This document shows, piece by piece, positions 14,044 through 21,012 of a DNA stretch of 43,500 nt. Numbering within the stretch: position 1 is the first letter of the stretch; every line of letters starts with the position of its first letter. The DNA comes from a virus. Location: the IMG/VR virus record IMGVR_UViG_3300045284_000156, positions 1-43,500 of that record; one strand, given 5' to 3'. The position numbers and the translations under genes were made by a program. Below the pieces are notes generated by a model. It saw only the letters and a list, made by a program, of their open reading frames with translations. It had not been told where the DNA came from and did no database searches.

Positions 14044-15017
14044 GGATCGGCGCGCACCTCCGGCACGCAGCACCCGACCACCCCGCCGGAGCCGAATGGT
14101 CGATCACCGACGCGTTCACATGGCTCGAAACACGCAAACACCACACACGCATCCTCGCCGAACAAGCACCCCGACCCCCCACCCAAGACCACCACGCCGA
14201 GCACTACCAAACCAGCGACATCATGCTCACCCAACTCGACGCGATCCCCAACGCCATGCTCCTCGCCTCCACCTACCAAACGCCGCTCGTGCACTACATC
14301 CACAGCCCCAACCAACTCGACCGCCTCGGCGTCATGCCCGACTGCGCAGCCCTCATCGCCTACAACACGCAGCACGTCGCCGACGCCACGCGAGACTGGC
14401 CCGGCCCGAGCATCGTCCTACGCCCACCGATCAACACCGACCGCGTACGCGTCACGCCAGGAGCCTGCACCACCCTTATAAACCTCAGCGCCCAGAAGGG
14501 CGGCAACCGCTTCTACAGACTCAAGGAACGCATGGACGAGATCCCGTTCCTCGGCGTCCAGGGCGCGTACGATCATCAGGTTCTCGCGCCGGACGGCCTC
14601 GCGCTCGGGCCGTTCGAGAACTCCTCGACGGGCCTGCCTCCGAACATGCAAGTTCTCCCGCCGCAGCCGGATATCCGCGCGGCGCTGGGTTATACCCGCG
14701 TGCTGCTGGTGCTGAGCGCGAGCGAGACGTACGGCCGCGTCGCTGCGGAGGCAGCGGTGTCGGGGATCCCGACGATCGCGTACCCGACGCCGGGCCTCCG
14801 CGAAGCCCTGGGGGACGCGGCGGTGTGGGTAGACCCGGACGACTCGGCGGGACTGGAGCGCGCGGTGCGCGCGGCGTACACGCCTGCGTGGGACGAGTGG
14901 AGCGCGAACGCTCTCGCGCAGGCAGACGCGAACCATGCGAGGCAGGAGCGCGAGCTTCGCGCGTTCGAGCGAGCCCTACGACGGATCAAGAGGGAGCAAC
15001 CCGTGATGACGCTATGA
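14040..15017 (+). CDS. GT4-like (GT-B) glycosyltransferase, mosaic composition
   Basis: 325 residues from ATG 14040. The C-terminal half has the GT-B donor-site signature: SASETYGRVAAEAAVSGIPT (from about residue 226) and AYPTPGLREALGDAAVW, with the catalytic E-x7-E region. The N-terminal acceptor domain is more divergent (HYIHSPNQLDRLG, YNTQHVADAT). Base use changes sharply inside the gene: in 14101-14160 C outnumbers G (25 to 11), in 14701-14760 G outnumbers C (27 to 16), suggesting a recombination joint near 14500-14570. It also contains an inverted GGGTTATACCC copy at 14687. The only GT-B enzyme here. Confidence 0.8.
   Translation: MRIGAHLRHAAPDHPAGAEWSITDAFTWLETRKHHTRILAEQAPRPPTQDHHAEHYQTSDIMLTQLDAIPNAMLLASTYQTPLVHYIHSPNQLDRLGVMPDCAALIAYNTQHVADATRDWPGPSIVLRPPINTDRVRVTPGACTTLINLSAQKGGNRFYRLKERMDEIPFLGVQGAYDHQVLAPDGLALGPFENSSTGLPPNMQVLPPQPDIRAALGYTRVLLVLSASETYGRVAAEAAVSGIPTIAYPTPGLREALGDAAVWVDPDDSAGLERAVRAAYTPAWDEWSANALAQADANHARQERELRAFERALRRIKREQPVMTL
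14687..14697 (-). promoter_or_regulatory. GGGTATAACCC element (reverse orientation, intragenic)
   Basis: GGGTTATACCC on the + strand is the exact reverse complement of the elements at 6370 and 9585. It lies inside the GT4 gene, so it may be an intragenic operator or reflect coding constraint. Confidence 0.4.
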
Positions 15018-15313
15018 GCACGCCCGACCACGCCGTTGACCCGTTCGACCCGCCGCGGGACTGGCTGCACTACCACGCGAAGAACGCCGAGCACGTCGCG
15101 CGCCTAGAACGCCGCCTCGCTCTCGTCGAGGAGCGCGTGGGTATAACCGCGGGTATAACCGCGCCCTCCCCGCAGGAGCCCGTACACGCCGTCGAGGAGC
15201 CGCGGTACACGCACCCCGCCGGAGTCGTCCCGCCGCACGTGGCTCTGAACCTCCGCGCGTTGCGCGAGTGGATCGACGTGGCGCTGGCTGGCGGGGACGT
15301 GCCGCGGCCATGA
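15014..15313 (+). CDS. Hypothetical protein with tandem operator-like repeats in its gene
   Basis: 99 residues from ATG 15014, overlapping the GT4 stop. Residues about 15-45 form a likely helix (HAKNAEHVARLERRLALVEE), followed by GITAGITA, encoded by the 12-bp tandem repeat at 15139-15160, then a Pro-rich stretch and a C-terminal helix (NLRALREWIDVALAG). No family recognised. Confidence 0.55.
   Translation: MSTPDHAVDPFDPPRDWLHYHAKNAEHVARLERRLALVEERVGITAGITAPSPQEPVHAVEEPRYTHPAGVVPPHVALNLRALREWIDVALAGGDVPRP
15139..15160 (+). promoter_or_regulatory. Tandem GGGTATAACC elements, 12 bp apart
   Basis: Two copies at 15139-15148 and 15151-15160 are spaced 12 bp centre to centre, about one helical turn, so proteins bound to them would face the same side. 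Both lie in coding sequence. They upgrade the element from a pair to a family of five sites in the window. Confidence 0.5.
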
Positions 15314-15465
15314 CGCTGCGACTGGCACGCATCGCGTTCCGCCTCGCGTGGTGGCGCGGCGAGGATCACAACCGTCGCGTCCGCGCGCTGGAGTGGAGCT
15401 TCATGCACTGCGGCTCGCGCTGGCGCAGGGCGATCCTCACGTACGGAGAGGAGCGCAACCGATGA
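15310..15465 (+). CDS. Small basic protein
   Basis: 51 residues from ATG 15310, overlapping both neighbours by four bases. Arg/Trp-rich (MTLRLARIAFRLAWWRGEDH) with an amphipathic first helix that could touch membranes or nucleic acid. Function unknown. Confidence 0.5.
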   Translation: MTLRLARIAFRLAWWRGEDHNRRVRALEWSFMHCGSRWRRAILTYGEERNR

Positions 15466-15608
15466 GCGACTGGCCGCAGGAGAAGCCGCCGCCGTACCCC
15501 GCCGACGACGAGGACAAGACCGAGCCGTGCCCGCCGCCGGTACCGCCGCCGGACGTGTGGGAGTTCTACCGTCGCCACGGCCGCTGGCCGAACCCGGAGG
15601 AAGCATGA
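15462..15608 (+). CDS. Small Pro-rich acidic protein
   Basis: 48 residues from ATG 15462. Pro-rich first half (EKPPPYPADDEDK, CPPPVPPPD) and a C-terminal aromatic segment (VWEFYRRHGRWPNPEEA). No family recognised; chained by ATGA overlaps to both neighbours. Confidence 0.5.
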   Translation: MSDWPQEKPPPYPADDEDKTEPCPPPVPPPDVWEFYRRHGRWPNPEEA

Positions 15609-15781
15609 CTGACGCGACCACAGCAGCCAAGCTACGGATTTGCCACTACTGCAAGGGGCCGATCCCCGACGACGAGCGGGCAATCGAAGCCGCCACCAAG
15701 AACGGGTGGGCGCATTTCGAGTGCTGGTACGACGGAGGGCCTCCTTTCGAGCGTGACCCCGAGACGGGCAGGCAAAAGTGA
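15605..15781 (+). CDS. Small zinc-finger-like protein
   Basis: 58 residues from ATG 15605. CHYC (13-16) and HFEC (37-40) form a C2-H-C type metal site resembling treble-clef or ribbon proteins. Its first nine codons (MTDATTAAK) are identical to those of the next gene through a 25-base DNA repeat. Confidence 0.6.
   Translation: MTDATTAAKLRICHYCKGPIPDDERAIEAATKNGWAHFECWYDGGPPFERDPETGRQK
15606..15630 (+). repeat. 25-bp direct repeat, copy 1
   Basis: The 25 bases starting TGACTGACGCGACC occur exactly at 15606-15630 and 15779-15803, covering the 5' ends of two adjacent genes. The 173-bp unit between their starts looks like an insertion or duplication by homologous slippage. Confidence 0.9.
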
Positions 15782-16041
15782 CTGACGCGACCACAGCAGC
15801 CAAAGCCATCCAGGCCGAGCACACCGTTCCTAACGGCTATTGCGCCTATTGCGACGACGGCGAGCCGTGCCCGTCCCGCGAGGACGCGGGGGTTGTGTTG
15901 GCGCAACTCAACGAAGCCATCGAGAAGCTAGTCGGAGCCTTGGGAGAACTGGACTCCTACGAAGGTGAAGAGGATCGTGAGGGATTCGCCTACGCCAACA
16001 TCAAGGCTGCGATGGCGTGCCTGCGGGGCGAGGACTCGTGA
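15778..16041 (+). CDS. Hypothetical protein with Cys-rich N-terminus
   Basis: 87 residues from GTG 15778, overlapping the previous stop. After the shared MTDATTAAK start it has CAYC (22-25) and CPS (31-33) with a nearby His, a possible metal site, then a helix (LAQLNEAIEKLVGALGEL). Codons in 15640-16020 use more A/T-ending forms than neighbours, hinting at separate acquisition. Confidence 0.6.
   Translation: MTDATTAAKAIQAEHTVPNGYCAYCDDGEPCPSREDAGVVLAQLNEAIEKLVGALGELDSYEGEEDREGFAYANIKAAMACLRGEDS
15779..15803 (+). repeat. 25-bp direct repeat, copy 2
   Basis: Exact second copy of 15606-15630; here the frame starts with GTG instead of ATG. The coding sequences diverge completely after the repeat. 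Confidence 0.9.
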
Positions 16042-16487
16042 ACACCGACAAGTGGGATCGAGTCGCCGCGACGTTCGAGCACCCCGAGTACGAACCGCCG
16101 AACGGCTGGGCGTCATGGGAATACCTGGCGAGCCAGGAAGCCGCGACGATCCGCCGCGCACTGCCGCTCGAAGTCGAGACGATCGTCGAAGTCGGCTCGG
16201 GTGTCGGCAGGCTCACGCCGTACCTCGCGCTCTGCTTCATCTACGTCACCGCTACCGACACCAGCGCGGCTTGCCGACGCGTGACTCGGCAGCGATGCGC
16301 GCACCGGCCGAACGTGAAGGTACGCGAGCAGGGCTTCCCGCTCGCCGACGCCGCCGTCGTATGGGGACGCCTGTACGACGACGACTGGCCCGAGCTGGCG
16401 GTCATGTTCCACCGCCGCGAGCTACGACGCGAGTACGCGTTCGTGCTCGAAGGCGCGGAGAGCGCATGGCACCTCTACTCGCAGTGA
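16038..16487 (+). CDS. Class I SAM-dependent methyltransferase
   Basis: 149 residues from GTG 16038, overlapping the previous stop. Motif I TIVEVGSGVGRLTPYLA (48-64) and an acidic residue in TATDTS (Asp74) bind SAM. The protein is short: the later strands are compressed and the C-terminus (FVLEGAESAWHLYSQ) ends early, so it may be a minimal enzyme. Substrate unknown; a second methyltransferase follows at once. Confidence 0.75.
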   Translation: MNTDKWDRVAATFEHPEYEPPNGWASWEYLASQEAATIRRALPLEVETIVEVGSGVGRLTPYLALCFIYVTATDTSAACRRVTRQRCAHRPNVKVREQGFPLADAAVVWGRLYDDDWPELAVMFHRRELRREYAFVLEGAESAWHLYSQ

Positions 16488-16522
16488 ACCACTGGCACGC
16501 CTACGACGCATGGGAGGCACGC

Positions 16523-17167
16523 ATGAACCAGGAGACGAGAGACGCGGTACGCGACGGCTGCAAGCAGAGCGCCGCGGTCGTACTGCCGATGATCTTCGAC
16601 ACGCTCGGCACGCCCGCATGCCTACTCGACGTCGGCTGCGGCGAAGGCTGGTGGTGCCAAGCCGCGCTCAACCTCGACGTGCGGAACGCATACGGCGTGG
16701 ACGCCGACACGATCTACGGCGCGCACTGGGACGCGGAGGAAGGCGCGCCGCTGCCTATGTTCATGACCGCTCAGCGCGGCGAGAAGTGGGACGTCGCGCT
16801 CTGCCTGGAGATGGCCGAGCACGTCTCTCCCGCCGCGGGCGACTGGCTCGTCTCCGAGCTATGCCGCGTCGCTCGCGCCGTCGTGTGGAGCGCGGCGATC
16901 CCCGGGCAGGGCGGAGACGGGCACGTCAACGAGCAGTGGCCCGACTACTGGACGGATCGCTTCAACGAGAACGGCTGGGTGATGACCGACCCGTTTCGCG
17001 ACACGCTCTGGCAATCCCCGAGCGTCGAGCCGTGGTACCGGCAGAACTTGCTAGCGGCCTTCCCCTCGGACTCGTTCTTCGCAGTGGACGCCGAGCCGAT
17101 TCGCGCGCTGGTCGATCCCGTAACGTGGGCGTACCATCGAGGCGTCCCCGGACCCGGAGAGAACTGA
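16523..17167 (+). CDS. Class I SAM-dependent methyltransferase
   Basis: 214 residues. GGGAGG (16511-16516) points to ATG 16523; GTG 16484, overlapping the previous stop, would add 13 residues. Motif I CLLDVGCGEG (33-42), Asp60 in GVDADT and ALCLEMAEHV (92-101) show a complete SAM fold of the Methyltransf_11/23 type, typical of small-molecule, lipid or glycan methylation. The gene between two methyltransferase/glycosyltransferase sets suggests modification of the same product. Confidence 0.8.
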   Translation: MNQETRDAVRDGCKQSAAVVLPMIFDTLGTPACLLDVGCGEGWWCQAALNLDVRNAYGVDADTIYGAHWDAEEGAPLPMFMTAQRGEKWDVALCLEMAEHVSPAAGDWLVSELCRVARAVVWSAAIPGQGGDGHVNEQWPDYWTDRFNENGWVMTDPFRDTLWQSPSVEPWYRQNLLAAFPSDSFFAVDAEPIRALVDPVTWAYHRGVPGPGEN

Positions 17168-17811
17168 TGCCGAAGATCACGCAGAAGTACCTCACGCAGA
17201 AGTACCGCACCGCGAAACTCGACGAGCTACGCCCGCACCCCGACAACCCGCGGCAAGGCGACGTCGGCGCGATCCACACCAGCATCGAAGCGAACGGCTT
17301 CTACGGCTCGCTCATCGTCCAGAAGAGCACGCAGTACGTCCTCGCCGGGAACCACCGCCTCGTCGCTCTCCGCCAGGCAGGCGCAGCCACGGTGCCCGTC
17401 ATCGAGGTAGACGTAGACGACGCGACCGCGAAGCGGATCCTCCTCGCCGACAACCGCACGAACGACCTCGCGACGTACGACGATCATCACCTCCTCGCGA
17501 TCCTCGCGGCGCTCAGCGACGAGGACGGGCTCGTCGGCACCGGCTACGACCAGGACGACCTCGACGCGCTCGCCCGGCTCGCCGCCGCAGGAGCAGCGCC
17601 GCTCGACCCGACAGCCGAATGGACAGGCATGCCCGACTATACGCAGAAGAACCTCGGCAGCGTGTTCAGCTGCGTGGTGCACTTCCGCAGCGACGCCGAC
17701 GCCGACGCGTTCTTCGAAGGCATCGACCGGCCGAAGCGCAAGAGCTTCTGGTGGCCGACCGACGACGAGCACGTCGGCAGCACCGTGCACGAGCAGCACG
17801 TCGCCGAATGA
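17167..17811 (+). CDS. ParB-like nuclease-domain protein
   Basis: 214 residues from ATG 17167, overlapping the methyltransferase stop. HPDNPR (24-29), VLAGNHRLVALRQAG (58-72) and LLADNRTND (92-100) are the ParB/sulfiredoxin-fold signature, with GNHR holding the nucleotide-binding Arg. No helix-turn-helix of partition ParB is seen; the C-terminus is a separate segment (SVFSCVVHFRSDADADAFFE, then RKSFWWPTDDE). In phages such proteins accompany DNA-modification enzymes, and here it sits directly before the TAGT gene, so a role in DNA modification is more likely than partition. Confidence 0.8.
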   Translation: MPKITQKYLTQKYRTAKLDELRPHPDNPRQGDVGAIHTSIEANGFYGSLIVQKSTQYVLAGNHRLVALRQAGAATVPVIEVDVDDATAKRILLADNRTNDLATYDDHHLLAILAALSDEDGLVGTGYDQDDLDALARLAAAGAAPLDPTAEWTGMPDYTQKNLGSVFSCVVHFRSDADADAFFEGIDRPKRKSFWWPTDDEHVGSTVHEQHVAE

Positions 17812-18665
17812 ACCCGCGCTACCCGGTGTACATCGTGAGCAAGAACCGAGCGGCGAGCGCCCTGACGCCGCGGTTCCTCGACGAGATCGGCGTCCCGTAC
17901 CACCTCATCGTCGAGGCGGAGCAGCGCGACGAGTACGCCGAGCACCACCCGGAGGATCGGCTGCTTGTCCTGGAGCGGTCGTACCTCGACGAGTACGACA
18001 CCTTCGACGACCTCGGAGACTCGAAGTCGAAGGGACCCGGCGCGGCGCGCAACTACGCATGGGAGCACTCCCTCGCCGCCGGCCATTCGTGGCACTGGGT
18101 GATGGACGACAACATCAAGCTCCTCGCGCGGATGCACGAGAACCAGCGGGTCCCCGTCGGCGACGGGACGATCCTGCACGCGATGGAGGAGTTCTGCGCG
18201 CGGTACTCGAACGTCGCGATGGCCGGGCCTCAGTACTGGATGTTCGCCGACAGCCGAGACCCCCTGAAGCCGTTCGTCACCGGGACGCGGATCTACTCGT
18301 GCAACCTAATCCGCAACTCGCTGCCGTTCCGCTGGCGCGGCCGGTACAACGAGGACACCGACCTATCCCTCCGGATCCTGAAGGCGAACTGGACGACGGT
18401 CCTGTTCAACGCGTTCCTGCAATACAAACTGCCGACGCAGACGCTCGCGGGCGGGAACACCGACGACTTCTATATCCGCGAGGGGACGCTCCCCAAGAGC
18501 CGCATGCTCGCACGGATGCACCCCGACGTCGCGCACGTCACGTGGCGCTTCGGCCGGTGGCATCACCGCGTGGACTACTCGCGATGGCTGAACAAAGGGC
18601 TCGTGCGCGACCCGGAGTACACGCCGACTGTCTCCGAGTACCGACTCGCTAGGGTGAAGCGATGA
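17808..18665 (+). CDS. Probable TET-associated glycosyltransferase (TAGT-like)
   Basis: 285 residues from ATG 17808. PVYIVSKNRAASALTPRFLD at the start, GVPYHLIVEAEQRDEYAEH, GPGAARNYAWEHS, WVMDDNI (MDDN at 99-102, metal site) and RGRYNEDTDLSLRILK (NED at 181-183) match my memory of the TAGT family, GT-A enzymes encoded with TET/JBP dioxygenases in phages and proposed to glycosylate hydroxymethylated bases. The ParB-like neighbour supports this. No TET/JBP gene is in the window, so the activity is inferred. A GT2 enzyme of other specificity is the alternative. Confidence 0.65.
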   Translation: MNPRYPVYIVSKNRAASALTPRFLDEIGVPYHLIVEAEQRDEYAEHHPEDRLLVLERSYLDEYDTFDDLGDSKSKGPGAARNYAWEHSLAAGHSWHWVMDDNIKLLARMHENQRVPVGDGTILHAMEEFCARYSNVAMAGPQYWMFADSRDPLKPFVTGTRIYSCNLIRNSLPFRWRGRYNEDTDLSLRILKANWTTVLFNAFLQYKLPTQTLAGGNTDDFYIREGTLPKSRMLARMHPDVAHVTWRFGRWHHRVDYSRWLNKGLVRDPEYTPTVSEYRLARVKR

Positions 18666-18988
18666 GCACCGCCGTGAGTATCCTCGTCCTCTGGCTCGGC
18701 GTGTACCGCGTCTGGATGCTACTCGCGAAGGACATGATCACCGCGCCGTGGCGGACGCGGTGGCTTGGGTATGAGGACGACGGGAAACGCAACCGCTGGC
18801 CGAACCCGCACCCCACGATCGCGGAGTTCTGGCACTGCCCGTGGTGCCTCGGCTTCTGGCTCAGCCTCGCGATCCTCGCGTGCTACCAGGCGAACCGCGA
18901 ATGGACAACGATCATGCTCTCCCCGTTCGCTCTGTCGGCGGCTGTCGCGGTCACCGCCGTCGTGTTCGAGAACAAAGCGAAGGACTAG
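18662..18988 (+). CDS. DUF1360-family membrane protein
   Basis: 108 residues from ATG 18662, overlapping the TAGT-like stop. Three hydrophobic segments (about 5-22, 61-75 and 82-101) and HCPWCLGFWLSLA (about 58-70) identify DUF1360, a small integral membrane family found in phages and spore formers without proven function. The CxxC-like CPWC may bind metal or form a disulfide. Confidence 0.75.
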   Translation: MSTAVSILVLWLGVYRVWMLLAKDMITAPWRTRWLGYEDDGKRNRWPNPHPTIAEFWHCPWCLGFWLSLAILACYQANREWTTIMLSPFALSAAVAVTAVVFENKAKD

Positions 18989-19024
18989 CCCTGGCATACT
19001 CCCGCGTAACTGCGAGGAGGACGC
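18989..19024 (+). promoter_or_regulatory. Possible weak promoter and Shine-Dalgarno before the head genes
   Basis: This is the only gap between the modification island and the head genes. TGGCATACT resembles an extended -10 box without a clear -35, and GAGGAGG lies shortly before ATG 19025. The ribosome site is clear; the promoter is weak. Confidence 0.3.
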
Positions 19025-19228
19025 ATGGGCTGTAACTGTGGCGGATCGTTCCAGATCCAGGACGGCATGCAGGCGGACGATCAAGCTCCGGTCGTCGGCG
19101 ACCCGAGCTACTTCTGGACAGGCGCGACGCCGGGAGTCACGAGCGACAACGCCGAAGGCGCGCTCGTCGCCCCGAACGGCGTGCCAGTATGGGACCCGGA
19201 AACGGGCCTGACCGATCGCGGGGCATAG
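19025..19228 (+). CDS. Small head-operon protein of unknown function
   Basis: 67 residues from ATG 19025 with GAGGAGG upstream. It begins MGCNCGGS and continues acidic and Gly/Pro-rich (DPSYFWTGATPGVTS). The last base of its TAG is the first base of the portal GTG. Small proteins at this place often help head assembly, but no family is recognised. Confidence 0.55.
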   Translation: MGCNCGGSFQIQDGMQADDQAPVVGDPSYFWTGATPGVTSDNAEGALVAPNGVPVWDPETGLTDRGA

Positions 19229-21012
19229 TGGGGTTCCTCGACTGGTTCGCTCGCCGGGGAGGCTCGACGCTCGTCGCTCCCCCGCCGCCCCGCAGCGGCT
19301 CGAAGCAGGACGACCCCGCCGGTAGCCTCGTCTCCTGGCAGAAGCAGGCGTGGGGGTACTACAAAGTCCTCGGAGAGATCCACTACGCCTCGTCGTTCTA
19401 CGCTCGCATGCTGAGCGGCGTCCGGTTGTACATCGAGGCGCGAGACGAGACAGGCGAATGGGTCGAAGTCGAAGGCGACTCTCCCTACATCGCGCAACTC
19501 GAACGCCTGGAGAACTCGCGTGGCGGCATGGCCGGGATCCAGGGGCAGTACGGGACGCTGACGTTCGTGCAGGGCGAGAGCATGCTCGCGTGCACCCTGG
19601 AGGAGATCGGCTACGACGCCGCCGGGAACCCGCTCGCCGGACCCGACGGCCTCGCGTACACCGAGTGCTGGGAGATGCTCAGCGCGGCCGAGCTCACGTA
19701 CAGCCGGACAAACCGGGAGTACAAACGGCAGACCGGCGGGCAGGGCGGAGGCGCGGCGGTCACGATCCCCGAGACGGACCCGGACGACCCGCAGCCGGGC
19801 ACGATGATCGCGTACCGCTTCTACCACCGCGACCCGGAGTTCTCGGGCCTCGCGGACTCGTCGATGCGCGCGGTACTGGCGGACTGCGAGGAGCTACTGC
19901 TCCTGAAGCAGAGCATCCGTAACACCGCGCGGAACCGCGGCGCGGGCGCGGGGATCCTCTGCCTCCCGCCGAGCCTCGGCGGCAACGAGGTAGATATGGG
20001 CGACGGCGTGATGGTGCCGAAGAACGCGAAGGCGATCTACGACGCGCTGACCGCTCCGATCGCGAACGAGCAGTCCGCCTCCGCCGTCACTCCCGTGATC
20101 ATGTTCGGCAGCGACGTGACGAGCCAGAACGCGTTCCACATCGACTTGCGTGGCGCGGCGTTGTACCGCGAGACGGGCCTGCGCGACGAGTGCATCCGCC
20201 GCATCGCGATCGGCCTTGACATGCCCCCCGAAGCGTTGCTCGGCACGGCAGGCGTGAACCACTGGACGGCGTGGCAGATCGACGAGGCGGCGTGGAAGAA
20301 CCACGGCGCTCCCGTCGCCCGCGAACTCGTCGAGCAGCTCACGAGCGCGCTGCTCGCCCCCGTCGCCCTGAGCATCGGCGACGATCCCCGCAACGTCCGC
20401 GTCTGGTACGACGCGACGGACGTCGTGGAGGACCCCGACCGTGGCCGCGCTGCGATGGAAGCGCACGACCGGCTCGTCATCAGCGACGCGGCGTACCGCG
20501 AGGCTACGGGGTGGGAGGAGGACGACGCGCCGACGCCGGAGGAGTACGCGACGCGCGCCGCGAACAACCAGGCGATCAAGAGCAGCACCTCGAACCCCGC
20601 GAGGGGAGAGCCGAAGCAGGGACAAGCCAGCGTGACACCGGAACGCGTGATCGGCATGGCCGAAGCGGCGGTTCTCCGCTGCCGCGAACTCGCCGGATCC
20701 CGCCTACGGACGAAACTGAACGGCGACGCTCCCGCGAACCTCCGCGTCCGGATCAAGACGGCGCAGAACGCCGACGTCGCGCACCGCCTCGGCGAGGACG
20801 TCCGCGGCGACGTCGATCCCGACACGCTCGTCGCAGGAGCGGGACAAGTGTTCCTGTCCGGCCTGCGGAAGCTCGGCCTCGACCCGGGCCTCGCCGAGAC
20901 GCTCGTCCGCCGAGTGGAGGAGCACGCAGCGCGGACGTTGTTCGAGCCGGAGCCCGGCGACTTGCCGGAGGAGGTGCTGGCGGTATGCGGGCTCGTGTCG
21001 ATGCGTCTCTAG
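19228..21012 (+). CDS. Portal protein
   Basis: 594 residues from GTG 19228. The order WQKQAWGYYKVLGEIHYASS and FYARMLSGVRL, then a long middle domain, then LGTAGVNHWTAWQIDEAAWK (about 340-360) and a helical C-terminal part is the actinophage portal pattern. The portal forms the 12-subunit channel through which terminase pumps DNA and to which the tail connects. Its C-terminus (VTPERVIGMAEAAVLRCREL...) is longer than the core fold. The MuF gene starts 28 bases inside its 3' end. Confidence 0.9.
   Translation: MGFLDWFARRGGSTLVAPPPPRSGSKQDDPAGSLVSWQKQAWGYYKVLGEIHYASSFYARMLSGVRLYIEARDETGEWVEVEGDSPYIAQLERLENSRGGMAGIQGQYGTLTFVQGESMLACTLEEIGYDAAGNPLAGPDGLAYTECWEMLSAAELTYSRTNREYKRQTGGQGGGAAVTIPETDPDDPQPGTMIAYRFYHRDPEFSGLADSSMRAVLADCEELLLLKQSIRNTARNRGAGAGILCLPPSLGGNEVDMGDGVMVPKNAKAIYDALTAPIANEQSASAVTPVIMFGSDVTSQNAFHIDLRGAALYRETGLRDECIRRIAIGLDMPPEALLGTAGVNHWTAWQIDEAAWKNHGAPVARELVEQLTSALLAPVALSIGDDPRNVRVWYDATDVVEDPDRGRAAMEAHDRLVISDAAYREATGWEEDDAPTPEEYATRAANNQAIKSSTSNPARGEPKQGQASVTPERVIGMAEAAVLRCRELAGSRLRTKLNGDAPANLRVRIKTAQNADVAHRLGEDVRGDVDPDTLVAGAGQVFLSGLRKLGLDPGLAETLVRRVEEHAARTLFEPEPGDLPEEVLAVCGLVSMRL

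Noticed and set aside
14473-14482. TTATAAA-like sequence as another copy of the GGGTATAACC element
   Set aside because: Arms GGGT/ACCC are missing; it is codon sequence of the GT4 gene.
17167-17811. Plasmid-type partition protein
   Set aside because: The ParB-like fold is there but no helix-turn-helix, no ParA gene and no parS-like sites nearby; DNA-modification context fits better.
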